A stretch of 64,000 bases of DNA, taken from Paracoccus seriniphilus. Lineage in GTDB: Bacteria; Pseudomonadota; Alphaproteobacteria; Rhodobacterales; Rhodobacteraceae. Under the pieces are notes generated by a model. The model worked only from the letters and a program-made list of their open reading frames with translations, did not search any database and was not told the DNA's origin. Numbering within the stretch: the stretch's first letter is position 1; each line of letters starts with the position of its first letter. The position numbers and the translations under genes are program-made. Below, piece after piece: positions 1 through 8,544 of this stretch. The stretch is from NCBI RefSeq assembly GCF_028553745.1, contig NZ_CP067129.1, positions 2,090,501 to 2,154,500 of the forward strand. Reading direction: 5' to 3'.

Positions 1-552
1 CGGCTGGACGCTCCGGCCATCCTGTCGCAATTCTCGCGACTGGTCATCGACCCGAATCGCGGCGAGGACGATCCGACCCTGCTGATGCGCCTGTATGACG
101 GCACGGTCATTCCGGCCAACAAACATGCCGGCATCGCCGAACGCGAAGAACGGCTGCAGCGGCTGCACCGCCCCTATCACAATGCGCTTGAACAGCTGGC
201 GGGCCGCCATCCCGCACGCTGCATCTGCGCGGTGCACAGCTTCACCCCACAATTGCGTGGCCGCCCTCCCCGCCCCTGGCAGGTCGGCATCCTCTATTCA
301 CATCGTGACGCAAGGCTGGGGCCTGTTCTGGTGCAGGCATGCCGGGATCAGGGCTGGGTGACGGGTGAAAACCAGCCCTACAGCGGCCATCTGGATGGCG
401 ATTCGATTGACCGACACGCGTTGCGACAGGGCAGACCCAATGTCCTGATCGAGGTCAGGAACGACCTGATCGCAACACCCGAAGGTCAGGCCGACTGGGC
501 CGCCCGCCTTGCCCCCGTGCTGACACAGGTGCTTGCCGCGACCAATCTGTGA
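1..552 (+). CDS. N-formylglutamate amidohydrolase family protein (5' end missing)
   Basis: The reading frame is open from the first base of the window, so the N-terminal part lies outside it; 183 residues remain. The visible C-terminal two thirds fit the N-formylglutamate amidohydrolase family (FGase), metallohydrolases that release formate from N-formylglutamate, classically at the end of histidine degradation. Supporting segments are RLVIDPNRGEDD near the start, AVHSFTP in the middle, a YSGHLDGDSIDRH stretch and VLIEVRND near the end, which match the zinc-binding and substrate-binding blocks of the family. No hut genes are visible, so the real substrate could be another N-acyl amino acid. 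The family call is firm, the substrate is inferred. Confidence 0.85.
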   Translation, partial: RLDAPAILSQFSRLVIDPNRGEDDPTLLMRLYDGTVIPANKHAGIAEREERLQRLHRPYHNALEQLAGRHPARCICAVHSFTPQLRGRPPRPWQVGILYSHRDARLGPVLVQACRDQGWVTGENQPYSGHLDGDSIDRHALRQGRPNVLIEVRNDLIATPEGQADWAARLAPVLTQVLAATNL

Positions 553-591
553 TCGCGGCAAGGGGGCTGCCGGGGCCGAGGGCGCGCGGGA

Positions 592-1458
592 TCAGACGAC
601 CGCCTTGCGGCTTTCTTCCAGATAGATCTCGCGCAGACGCGTCGCGACCTGTCCGACCTGCCCGGTTCCGACCGGCTGGCCGTCAACTTCCACGACCGGC
701 ATCACGAATGCCGAGGCCGAAGTGACAAAGGCTTCGTCAGCCGATTGCGCCTCTTCGATGGTAAAGCTGCGCTCTTCGACCTGCATCTGCGCCTCGCGCG
801 CAAAGCGCAGGACCGCGGCGCGGGTGATGCCATGCAGGATGTCCTGGCTGAGCTGGCGGGTGATGATCTTGCCGTCCTTGACGATATAGGCGTTGTTCGA
901 GGTGCCCTCGGTCACCTTGCCATCCTCGACCAGCCAGGCATCGTCGACACCCCTGGCCTTGGCCTCCATCTTGGCCATCGAGGGATACAGCAGTTGCACG
1001 GTCTTGATGTCGCGCCGATGCCAGCGCAGATCCTCGACACTGATCACCTTCCAGCCGGTGCGGGCAGCCGGAGCATCGGCCAGACCCGGTTTGGACTGGG
1101 TGAACATCACCACCGTCTGCGGCGTATCCGCCGAAGGATAGGCAAAGTCGCGGTCACCGGGATTGCCACGCGTCACCTGCAGATAGACCAGCCCGTCGGT
1201 GATCTCGTTCCGCGCGACCAGATCACGATGGATCGCCAGATATTCCTCTGCGCTCAGCGGGTTGGGAATCTGCAGTTCCGCAAGCGAACGTTCAAGCCGC
1301 GCCATGTGGCCGGCAAAATCCAGCAATTTGCCATCCAGCACGCTGACCACTTCATAGACGCCGTCGGCCATCAGGAAACCGCGGTCGAAAATCGAAACAT
1401 GGGCCTGATCTTCCGGAAGAAATTCGCCATTCACATAGACTGTCCGCACCGTCGTCAT
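592..1458 (-). CDS. D-amino-acid aminotransferase (PLP fold type IV)
   Basis: A 288-residue branched-chain/D-amino-acid aminotransferase-like enzyme that should interconvert D-alanine and D-glutamate using PLP. The Schiff-base lysine is K152 in HRRDIKTVQLL, and the PLP-contacting glutamate is E184 in KVTEGTSNNAYIV, both in the expected places for D-alanine transaminase. The start chosen is the ATG followed by TTVRTVYVNGEF; a purine-rich AAAAAAGGA lies immediately before it, and extending further upstream adds a poorly conserved leader. It is divergent from mcl1, sharing about 157 bases of upstream DNA. Aminodeoxychorismate lyase and L-branched-chain aminotransferase are relatives, but the D-AAT motif is the best fit. 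Confidence 0.88.
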   Translation of the reverse strand: MTTVRTVYVNGEFLPEDQAHVSIFDRGFLMADGVYEVVSVLDGKLLDFAGHMARLERSLAELQIPNPLSAEEYLAIHRDLVARNEITDGLVYLQVTRGNPGDRDFAYPSADTPQTVVMFTQSKPGLADAPAARTGWKVISVEDLRWHRRDIKTVQLLYPSMAKMEAKARGVDDAWLVEDGKVTEGTSNNAYIVKDGKIITRQLSQDILHGITRAAVLRFAREAQMQVEERSFTIEEAQSADEAFVTSASAFVMPVVEVDGQPVGTGQVGQVATRLREIYLEESRKAVV

Positions 1459-1615
1459 TCCTTTTTTCCGACAATTTGCGATGGTCCTGCGCCGAAAGAC
1501 GGGCTTCGTCAAGCATCGGGGCGGCATGCCATGGTACGCAATCCGTGCTTGAAGCCCCATCGATGCTGCGCTAATGCTTGCGCAACATCATTTCGTCCAG
1601 ACGCAAGGATCAGCA

Positions 1616-2575
1616 ATGAGCTTCCGCACTCAACCTCTGCCGCCCGCCCGCCTGAACCGCTGTCAGCTGTTCGGCCCCGGCTCTCGCGATGGTTTGTTCG
1701 AGAAGATGGCCAGCTCTGCCGCCGATGTCATCAATATCGATCTGGAAGATTCGGTCGCCCCCGATGACAAGGACAAGGCGCGCCGCAATACCATCGCGGC
1801 GATCAATGATGTCGACTGGGGCGACAAGACCCTGTCGGTGCGCATCAACGGTCTGGATACGCCCTTCTGGTATCGCGATGTGGTCGATCTGCTGGAACAG
1901 GCGGGCGAGCGTCTGGACCAGATCATGATCCCCAAGGCCGGCAATGCCAGCGACATTTATGCCGTCGATGCGCTTGTCACCGCGATCGAGGCCGCCAAGG
2001 GCCGCAGCAAGCGGATCAATTTCGAAGCCATCATCGAAACCTCGGCCGGCATCTGCCACGTCGAGGAGATCGCCGCCTCTTCCCCGCGCCTGCAGGCGAT
2101 CAGTCTTGGTGCCGCCGATTTCGCCGCCTCGATGGGCATGGCGACCACCGGCATCGGCGGGACTCAGGAAAACTACTACATGCATCACGAGGGCCAGAAG
2201 TATTGGTCAGATCCCTGGCATTGGGCGCAGGCGAATATCGTTGCCGCCTGCCGGACGCATGGATTGCTGCCGGTTGACGGCCCCTTTGGCGACTTCAAGG
2301 ATGACGAGGGCTTCCGCGCCCAGGCCCGCCGCTCGGCCACATTGGGCATGGTCGGGAAATGGGCCATTCACCCCAGCCAGATCGCGCTGGCCAATGAGGT
2401 GTTCTCGCCTTCCGAGGCCGCCGTCACCGAAGCCCGCGAAATTCTGGCCGCCATGGAAGAGGCCAAACGTTCCGGCGCAGGCGCCACTGTCTACAAGGGC
2501 CGCCTGGTTGACATCGCTTCGATCAAACAGGCCGAAGTGATTGTAAGACAGGCAGAAATGATCCAGAACAAATAG
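1616..2575 (+). CDS. mcl1: L-malyl-CoA/beta-methylmalyl-CoA lyase
   Basis: A 319-residue HpcH/HpaI-CitE superfamily lyase, very close along its full length to Rhodobacter Mcl1, which reversibly cleaves malyl-CoA to acetyl-CoA and glyoxylate and beta-methylmalyl-CoA to propionyl-CoA and glyoxylate (ethylmalonyl-CoA pathway). The conserved VINIDLEDSVAPDDK block (metal-binding E44/D45), FEAIIETSAGI, SLGAADFAASMG and the C-terminal ATVYKGRLVDIASIKQAE are all present. AAGGA precedes the chosen ATG by eight bases. The companion malyl-CoA thioesterase Mcl2 and the other ethylmalonyl pathway genes are not in this window. A 12-bp hairpin follows the gene. Confidence 0.95.
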   Translation: MSFRTQPLPPARLNRCQLFGPGSRDGLFEKMASSAADVINIDLEDSVAPDDKDKARRNTIAAINDVDWGDKTLSVRINGLDTPFWYRDVVDLLEQAGERLDQIMIPKAGNASDIYAVDALVTAIEAAKGRSKRINFEAIIETSAGICHVEEIAASSPRLQAISLGAADFAASMGMATTGIGGTQENYYMHHEGQKYWSDPWHWAQANIVAACRTHGLLPVDGPFGDFKDDEGFRAQARRSATLGMVGKWAIHPSQIALANEVFSPSEAAVTEAREILAAMEEAKRSGAGATVYKGRLVDIASIKQAEVIVRQAEMIQNK

Positions 2576-2629
2576 GAATACACAAGCGGCGGCCGTCTGT
2601 GGAGGGATGGAAGCCGCGCCGTGGAGGGC

Positions 2630-2658
2630 ACAGGCCTCGCGCATGTCGCGAGGCCTGT
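2630..2658. terminator. bidirectional hairpin between convergent genes
   Basis: A perfect 12-bp inverted repeat (ACAGGCCTCGCG, loop CATGT, then the complement) lies between the convergent ends of mcl1 and the TIGR02186 gene. There is no clear T-run on either strand, so the assignment rests on position and stem strength. Confidence 0.6.
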
Positions 2659-2749
2659 CGCGTTAGGGCAGGGTGGATCAGCTTTCTTCGCAGGCAACCG
2701 TACCGGAGCCGATCGATCAGAAATCCATGGCCCGCGCAGCCCGGGCCAA

Positions 2750-3631
2750 TCAGGCCCGGCGCAGTTTCCTGAAGGCCTCGGATGCGCCCCATCCTGCCGC
2801 GACCGCGACGAAAAGCGACATCAGCCCATACATCAGCGGGTCATCGAAAGCGAGACGATAGAGCCAGCGCTCCAGCCCGACCTTGCGCACCTCGATCGGC
2901 GCCAGATACATATCCACGACCTCCCCCCCGCGCAGCAGGAAGATCCGCGTCTTGTAGTTGCCTTCGATCAGATTGGCCGGCAGGCTGATATCGGCGCGAA
3001 ACAGCGTCTGATCCACGACCTTCACGCTGCCTTCGTCCAGACGATACAATCCATCCGCCTTGCGCAGTCGGATCAACGCCTCGGTGTAGGGCACGACATC
3101 ATCGACATCGATCTCTCCGCCAAAGGCGCGCAGTGCCAGCGGCAATGAAATGCGGTAGCGATTGTCAAAGGCGGGATCCAGAATTTCATCCAGCGGCCCG
3201 CTGGTGGCAACGGCATAGAAGCCGGGTGCCGCGCCGACATTGACGCTTTCCGAATTGATCCAGATCCCCAGCTTGCGGTCCTTGCGCCAGATGGTCAGCG
3301 GCTCGGCCGGAGCCTCTATGGTCACGATGACCTGCAGGGGATCGCCTTCGGGGATCGGCGTTTCGCGCTTGACCGCACCATAGATCAGAATCTCCGACCC
3401 ATCGAAACTGGCGGTGATCGCGACCGAATCCCGCGACAGCCCCGCCACGACCTGCTCGGGCGGAACGTGGGGTTCGGGTTCGACCTCGACCCGGGCAAGA
3501 CCGGGATGGGGATACAGCGAATGGCCCTGATCGTCAGGGTGCAGCGGCACGGTCGATCCGCCCCCCTGCTGCGCCAGTGCGGCACCACTGAACAGGCAGA
3601 GCGACATCATCAGGGCGAACAGAGCACGCAT
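2750..3631 (-). CDS. TIGR02186 family membrane-anchored protein
   Basis: A 293-residue protein with an N-terminal signal peptide (cleavage after ALA, about residue 20), a large extracytoplasmic domain and one C-terminal transmembrane helix around residues 258-280 (LMYGLMSLFVAVAAGWG), matching the alphaproteobacterial family TIGR02186 of unknown function. Its ATG overlaps the stop of the upstream TauE gene as TGATG, so the two are translationally coupled; a TTG one codon upstream is less likely. The family repeatedly accompanies TauE/SafE exporters, which suggests a periplasmic partner in sulfite or organosulfonate export. The function is inferred from context only. Confidence 0.85.
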   Translation of the reverse strand: MRALFALMMSLCLFSGAALAQQGGGSTVPLHPDDQGHSLYPHPGLARVEVEPEPHVPPEQVVAGLSRDSVAITASFDGSEILIYGAVKRETPIPEGDPLQVIVTIEAPAEPLTIWRKDRKLGIWINSESVNVGAAPGFYAVATSGPLDEILDPAFDNRYRISLPLALRAFGGEIDVDDVVPYTEALIRLRKADGLYRLDEGSVKVVDQTLFRADISLPANLIEGNYKTRIFLLRGGEVVDMYLAPIEVRKVGLERWLYRLAFDDPLMYGLMSLFVAVAAGWGASEAFRKLRRA

Positions 3632-4545
3632 CAATGTTCTCCTGCACTGATGGAATACAGTTCGTCGGGCTGCAGGAACAGATCCAGCGCCAGCTTGCCG
3701 CAGACCAGCAGCACCAGCAGCGCCAGCAGAATACGCAACTGTTCGGCCCGCAGTTTCGCCCCCAGCGTGGTGCCGATCTGCGCACCGATGACCCCGCCGA
3801 CAATCAGCAGCACCGCCAGCATGATATCCACGGTGTTATAGCTGATGGCATGCATCAGGGTGGTGAAAGCGGTCACGAAGGTGATCTGGAACAGCGAGGT
3901 GCCCACGACGACCTTCGTGGGCATGCCCAGAAGGTAGATCATCGCCGGAACCATGATGAAGCCCCCGCCGACCCCCATGATCGCTGCCAGAATGCCGACC
4001 GCCACCCCGACCAGCAAAGGTGGGAAAACGCTGATATACAGACCCGAGGCCCTGAATTTCATCTTGGCCGGCCAGCGATGCACCCACATGTGCTGGTGCA
4101 GACGCTTGCGATAGGTGGGATTCTTGGACCGGCGCAGCGCACGCAGGCTTTCCTGCAGCATCATCAGGCCGATCAGCCCAAGGAAGACGACATAGCAAAG
4201 CTGCACGACCAGATCGACCTGGCCCAGTTCTTGCAGGATGGTAAAGACATAGACGCCCAGCCACGAGCCAACCAGACCGCCAGCCAGCAGCACCCCGCCC
4301 ATCCGGAAATCGACGGTCTTTCGTTTGACATGGGCCAGCACGCCCGACACCGATGAGGCCACCACCTGATTGGCCCCGGTCGCGACCGCAATCGCCGGCG
4401 GGATACCGATAAAGAACAGCAGCGGCGTAATCAGAAATCCGCCGCCAACCCCGAAAAGACCACTCATCAGCCCGACCAGGCCGCCAAGACCGGTCAGGGT
4501 AAGCGCATTGACCGATACCTCGGCAATGGGAAGGTAGATCTGCAT
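3631..4545 (-). CDS. TauE/SafE family anion (sulfite) exporter
   Basis: A 304-residue polytopic membrane protein with two internally repeated halves, each carrying the glycine-rich signature of the family (GLFGVGGGFLITP near residue 30 and IMGVGGGFIMVP near residue 190), and about eight predicted transmembrane helices. TauE/SafE proteins are proposed to export sulfite, sulfoacetate or related anions. The ATG beginning MQIYLPIAEV is chosen because that N-terminus is conserved in relatives; a TTG ten codons upstream is possible. The stop overlaps the next gene's ATG (TGATG), so the pair should be one operon. No sulfonate-degradation genes are nearby, so the substrate is open. Confidence 0.88.
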   Translation of the reverse strand: MQIYLPIAEVSVNALTLTGLGGLVGLMSGLFGVGGGFLITPLLFFIGIPPAIAVATGANQVVASSVSGVLAHVKRKTVDFRMGGVLLAGGLVGSWLGVYVFTILQELGQVDLVVQLCYVVFLGLIGLMMLQESLRALRRSKNPTYRKRLHQHMWVHRWPAKMKFRASGLYISVFPPLLVGVAVGILAAIMGVGGGFIMVPAMIYLLGMPTKVVVGTSLFQITFVTAFTTLMHAISYNTVDIMLAVLLIVGGVIGAQIGTTLGAKLRAEQLRILLALLVLLVCGKLALDLFLQPDELYSISAGEH

Positions 4546-4715
4546 CGCGCGTGCCACTTTTTGTTTGCGAAACAATGCAACGCACGGGCTGTCGCGTCAA
4601 ACCGGTTTCCCGGAGGCCGGCAACGGGTTGAAGCGCGTCCTGCAGATCGCTAAGCAAGACAGGATGATAGCAGGCAGACCACCTGTCATGCTGCAGATCG
4701 TGCTGCGGGGCTGAC

Positions 4716-5549
4716 ATGCGCATACTCATTACCAATGACGACGGAATCAACGCGCCGGGCCTTCAGGTTCTGGAAGAGATCGCCGCCGAACTGGCCGGCC
4801 CGGGCGGCGAGGTCTGGACCGTCGCACCCGCCTTTGAACAATCGGGCGTTGCCCATTGCATCAGCTATTCGCATCCCACCATGGTGGCACGGCTTGCCGA
4901 GCGCCGCTTTGCCGCCGAGGGCAGCCCGGCCGATTGCGTTCTCGCCGCGATCTCGGACATCATGGTTGATGCCCGCCCCGACCTGGTGCTCTCTGGCGTG
5001 AACCGTGGCAACAACGCCGGTGAAAACGTCATGTATTCCGGCACGGTGGGCGGCGCGATGGAGGCCGCCTTGCAGGGCCTGCCCGCAATTGCCCTGTCGC
5101 AATATCTTGGCCCACGCACCGCGGATCTTCAGGATCCGTTTGAAACCGCCCGCCAACATGGCGCCGGGGTCGTCCGGCGGCTTCTGGATTATGGCGACTG
5201 GGAATCCGATGCGGATTTCCGGCTGTTCTACAATGTGAATTTCCCGCCGGTTCCGGCGTCGGGCGTTCAGGGCATCCGCGTCACCCCCCAGGGACGGCGG
5301 CGCGAAACCAGCTTTGGCGTCGTGCCCTATACCGCACCGAACGGGCGTCGCTTCATGTGGGTGTCTGGCGGATCGCAGCAGACGCCGGCCGCAGAGGGCA
5401 GTGATGTCTCTGCCAATCTGGCCGGTTTCGTATCCGTGACGCCGATGCGCGCAGATCTGACCTGCCACAACTCGCTCGACGGATTGGCCAAAGCGCTGAA
5501 TGGCGATATGCTTGCTTGCAGCCAGCCAACGAATAGCGACGCCGGATGA
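4716..5549 (+). CDS. surE: 5'/3'-nucleotidase SurE
   Basis: A 277-residue SurE: a metal-dependent phosphatase acting on nucleoside monophosphates and, in some species, short polyphosphate. The metal site is seen as the N-terminal [13 protein letters not shown] (D8, D9), the [10 protein letters not shown] loop and [20 protein letters not shown]. The length is normal for the family. It begins an operon with pcm and an NlpD-like lipoprotein, the same order as surE-pcm-nlpD in Escherichia coli; its stop overlaps the pcm start by four bases (ATGA). Confidence 0.95.
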   Translation: MRILITNDDGINAPGLQVLEEIAAELAGPGGEVWTVAPAFEQSGVAHCISYSHPTMVARLAERRFAAEGSPADCVLAAISDIMVDARPDLVLSGVNRGNNAGENVMYSGTVGGAMEAALQGLPAIALSQYLGPRTADLQDPFETARQHGAGVVRRLLDYGDWESDADFRLFYNVNFPPVPASGVQGIRVTPQGRRRETSFGVVPYTAPNGRRFMWVSGGSQQTPAAEGSDVSANLAGFVSVTPMRADLTCHNSLDGLAKALNGDMLACSQPTNSDAG

Positions 5550-6208
5550 GCGAACAGGACGACAACGAGGATAGTGCAGCCGAGCGCAAGATGCGTTTTC
5601 TGTTTCAGCTTCGCTCTCGTGGCGTGACCGATCCACGTGTTCTGGATGCCATGGAGCGCATAGATCGCGGATTGTTCGTGCGTGGCCAGTTTTCCGACCG
5701 CGCCTATGAGGATACGCCGCTTCCCATCCCCTGCGGGCAAACCATCAGCCAGCCCTCGGTGGTCGGGTTGATGACACAGGCCCTGAATGTCGGACCACGC
5801 GACACGGTTCTGGAGGTCGGCACCGGCTCTGGCTATCAGGCCACGGTCCTGTCGGGCTTGTGCCGGCGCGTCTATACCGTGGACCGCCACAGGCGTCTGG
5901 TCCAGGAAGCCGAGGTGATCTTTCGCGAATTGGGCCTGTCCAATATCACCGCACAGGTCGCCGATGGCTCGCGCGGGTTGCCCGATCAGGCGCCATTCGA
6001 TCGGATTCTGGTGACAGCCGCGGCCGAGGATCCGCCCGGCTCGCTGTTGGCACAACTGAAGATCGGCGGTATCATGGTGGTGCCGGTCGGGCAGTCGGAC
6101 GCCGTGCAGACGCTGATCCGCGTTACCCGAACCGAAACGGGATTCGACTATGACGAATTGCGCCAGGTGCGTTTCGTCCCGCTGGTCGAGGGGTTGGGAC
6201 AGACATGA
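5546..6208 (+). CDS. pcm: protein-L-isoaspartate O-methyltransferase
   Basis: A 220-residue SAM-dependent methyltransferase that methylates isoaspartyl residues in aged proteins so that they can be repaired. The substrate-site block [17 protein letters not shown] and the SAM motif [15 protein letters not shown] are both intact, which distinguishes it from the divergent paralogue at 9936-10589. The start overlaps the surE stop. In E. coli this order is followed by rpoS; here the third gene is the NlpD-like lipoprotein and no rpoS follows, as expected for Alphaproteobacteria. Confidence 0.95.
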   Translation: MSEQDDNEDSAAERKMRFLFQLRSRGVTDPRVLDAMERIDRGLFVRGQFSDRAYEDTPLPIPCGQTISQPSVVGLMTQALNVGPRDTVLEVGTGSGYQATVLSGLCRRVYTVDRHRRLVQEAEVIFRELGLSNITAQVADGSRGLPDQAPFDRILVTAAAEDPPGSLLAQLKIGGIMVVPVGQSDAVQTLIRVTRTETGFDYDELRQVRFVPLVEGLGQT

Positions 6209-6244
6209 CCCCCTTCCAGAGTATTGCAGGTTGAGGACAGGTAA

Positions 6245-7390
6245 ATGAGCAGGACTTCCTTGCAGATCATGGCGGCAGGCGTGACCCTTGCCGCGCTGGC
6301 GTCATGCGGACCAACGACCGGCTTTGATCCGGATCTGCGCGGCTGGGTGACCGGTAATCTGAACACTTCCGAGGCCGCCGCGAAGGCCGTGCCGCGGCCC
6401 GCCGCGGATTCCCGCGGCATCATCACCTTCCCGAACTATCAGGTGGTGGTCGCACGCAAGGGGGACACCCCCGCGATGATCGCCGCCCGACTGGGACTCG
6501 GCGCATCCGAATTGGCCAAATATAACGCCCTGAGCCCCGACACGCCGCTGGAGGCCGGGGCAACACTGGTCCTGCCAAGAACCGTGGCGGCCGGGACCGC
6601 CGTCTCGGCAGGAACAACGAGCACCACCGGGCTTGTCAGCGACCCCTTTGCGGGCGAACCCGCAAAGCAGACCGAGGCCGAGAAATCCGCGGCACCGCAA
6701 AGCAAGCCGACCACGGTTCAGCCCAAACAGCACGTCGTCGTCGCCGGGGAAACGGCATGGTCGATCTCGCGCAAATACGGCGTCAGCGTGCAGGATCTGG
6801 CCAGTTGGAACGGCCTGCCGGATTCCATGGATGTGCGAATCGGCCAGCGCCTGATGATCCCCGTTGCCGGGCAGGAACCCAAGGATCCCACCGCAATCAC
6901 CACCGCACCGGGCAGTGGCAGCCCCACGCCACGCCCCCCTTCGGCTGCCGAACCGCTGCCCAAGGAAGAGACCGCCCCGGCTGCAGCCCCCGGCCCCAAG
7001 CCTCCTGCAACCGATCTGGGCTCGACCCGCACGGCCGCATCATCGGACGGACGTTTCAAGATGCCGGTCAGCGGGTCCATCATTCGCGTCTATGAGAAAG
7101 GCAAGAATGACGGGATCGATATCGCGGCAGCGGCGGGCGCACCGGTCAAGGCTGCCGGCAGCGGCACCGTTGCGGCAATCACCCGCGACACGGCGGGCGT
7201 TCCCATTGTTGTCGTGCGCCACGATGGCGGCTTGATGACCGTTTATACGGGACTTGAAACGCTTGACGTGGCCAAGGGAGAATCTGTTTCCTCGGGACAG
7301 GACATCGGAGAAGCCGGCAAGACGGGCGTCGTTCATTTCGAAGTGCGCCGCGGCTTTGAAAGTGTTGATCCCGAAGACTATCTGAACTGA
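6245..7390 (+). CDS. NlpD-like lipoprotein: two LysM domains and a degenerate M23 domain
   Basis: A 381-residue lipoprotein with lipobox LASC (C21), LysM domains at about residues 60-115 and 160-207, a proline-rich linker, and a C-terminal LytM/M23 domain from about residue 270. The M23 zinc site is incomplete: the first His is absent in KNDGIDIAAAAG, and the HxH motif reads VVHFEV with only its second His kept. The same losses occur in E. coli NlpD, so it should activate a peptidoglycan amidase instead of cutting peptidoglycan itself. A strong hairpin follows the stop. The role is inferred from architecture and from the surE-pcm-nlpD order. Confidence 0.88.
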   Translation: MSRTSLQIMAAGVTLAALASCGPTTGFDPDLRGWVTGNLNTSEAAAKAVPRPAADSRGIITFPNYQVVVARKGDTPAMIAARLGLGASELAKYNALSPDTPLEAGATLVLPRTVAAGTAVSAGTTSTTGLVSDPFAGEPAKQTEAEKSAAPQSKPTTVQPKQHVVVAGETAWSISRKYGVSVQDLASWNGLPDSMDVRIGQRLMIPVAGQEPKDPTAITTAPGSGSPTPRPPSAAEPLPKEETAPAAAPGPKPPATDLGSTRTAASSDGRFKMPVSGSIIRVYEKGKNDGIDIAAAAGAPVKAAGSGTVAAITRDTAGVPIVVVRHDGGLMTVYTGLETLDVAKGESVSSGQDIGEAGKTGVVHFEVRRGFESVDPEDYLN

Positions 7391-7394
7391 TCCG

Positions 7395-7440
7395 CCGGTC
7401 CTCCCGGTTGTCTGTCTTCTGGGGCAACCGGGAGGACCGG
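7395..7440. terminator. 16-bp perfect hairpin, bidirectional terminator
   Basis: CCGGTCCTCCCGGTTG at 7395-7410 is repeated as its exact complement at 7425-7440 around a 14-base loop. It lies five bases after the nlpD-like stop and about 66 bases beyond the convergent stop at 7507, so it probably ends both operons. It lacks a T-run. Confidence 0.7.
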
Positions 7441-7506
7441 AGCGGAGATCTCGAAGCTGCCGAGTTCCCCCTGCAACCGGACCAGGCCCGCCGGATGTTT
7501 CGCAGT

Positions 7507-8520
7507 TCAGAGCCGATCAAGCTGATCGTCGATTGCCGCTGCGACTTCGCGCCGGATCACCGCGCGCAGATTTTGCGAAAAGCGCTGCCCCAGATCCCCA
7601 TGCATCTCTTCGCGGATCATTTCACGCAGGATCTCGCGAATCCGCTCGTCCTCCTTCGCAGAAACTCCCATGGGAGAGCGATCTGACGGCACATCTGCAC
7701 GACTTTCAGGCAGGTCCTGGCAGTCAACTTCCCGGGGGCTGATCTGCCCTGTCAGACTCGCTTTCCATTCAAACGCCTCGGCAAAGCTTGCATCGTCGTC
7801 TTCAGGTGCAACCTGCACGGTCTGGTGCGTCAGGTGAACGACATTCTCTGCCGCTTCTGCCTCGCCGGGCCCGTCATCCGGGCGGGCAAAGTCGCGCCAA
7901 CGGATCGAGACGTCCTGCACATCGCGAACCACGCGGCGGGTCTGGTCCAACTGCAGCGGACGCTTGCGTTCCGACGGATCCTGCGGCGCACGGTTCTCAG
8001 GCCGCTCAACCTCGCGCTGCGCATCGTGTTGCGGCGACCTGATGATGGGTTCCACGCGGCATCCTGCTTCCGAGGCGGCCGCAGCCTGTGCGGACGTTGC
8101 CCCGTGTCGCAAGACGGGCTCGACCCTGTGTCGCATGGCAACCGACTGGTCGATCGGCCTCAACCAGGGCGGTTCCCTTCGCATTTCCTGCCGGGAAGTC
8201 GAATCCGGATCTGACGGGGCGATATCGTCGGCCGGTTTCCCTTGGCGCCGAGGCTGTGGTGGTGAAATGGTCCAGTCAGAGGCATTGCGGGCCCCGGCCA
8301 GCCGACGTGCCAGACCTGCCTCACCGCCATAGCGTTGCGCCAGATCTTCGGCAGGGTCGGTTTCCGTTTCCTGATGACTGTCTGCTGCGGCCTGCCTCTC
8401 CCAGCGGGGAGAACGACCGGCGGCTTCATCTGCGGCTATCAGCTTTCGTATCGTGCCAAGCACATCGCTGATATCTTCGGTCAGGCGGGCGGCATCCTGC
8501 GATCCATGTGAATCTTTCAT
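7507..8520 (-). CDS. PopZ-like polar organizer candidate (hypothetical protein)
   Basis: A 337-residue soluble protein with no confident catalytic domain. Residues 15-31 (EDISDVLGTIRKLIAAD) form a short amphipathic helix like the PopZ N-terminus (EEILASIRRIISED). Residues about 35-285 are low-complexity, rich in Arg, Asp, Glu, Pro and Gln, with a repeated RVEPVLR/RVEPIIR motif. The last 48 residues are predicted helical (REILREMIREEMHGDL, then RAVIRREVAAAIDDQL), resembling the PopZ oligomerisation helices. It is the third gene after a PIMT-like methyltransferase and tolC; in Caulobacter and Rhizobiales, popZ (DUF2497) lies beside tolC. I saw the architecture and synteny; homology to PopZ is an inference and could be convergent. 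Confidence 0.5.
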   Translation of the reverse strand: MKDSHGSQDAARLTEDISDVLGTIRKLIAADEAAGRSPRWERQAAADSHQETETDPAEDLAQRYGGEAGLARRLAGARNASDWTISPPQPRRQGKPADDIAPSDPDSTSRQEMRREPPWLRPIDQSVAMRHRVEPVLRHGATSAQAAAASEAGCRVEPIIRSPQHDAQREVERPENRAPQDPSERKRPLQLDQTRRVVRDVQDVSIRWRDFARPDDGPGEAEAAENVVHLTHQTVQVAPEDDDASFAEAFEWKASLTGQISPREVDCQDLPESRADVPSDRSPMGVSAKEDERIREILREMIREEMHGDLGQRFSQNLRAVIRREVAAAIDDQLDRL

Positions 8521-8544
8521 GCCGCCCCCCGGTTTTGGAAGGCT

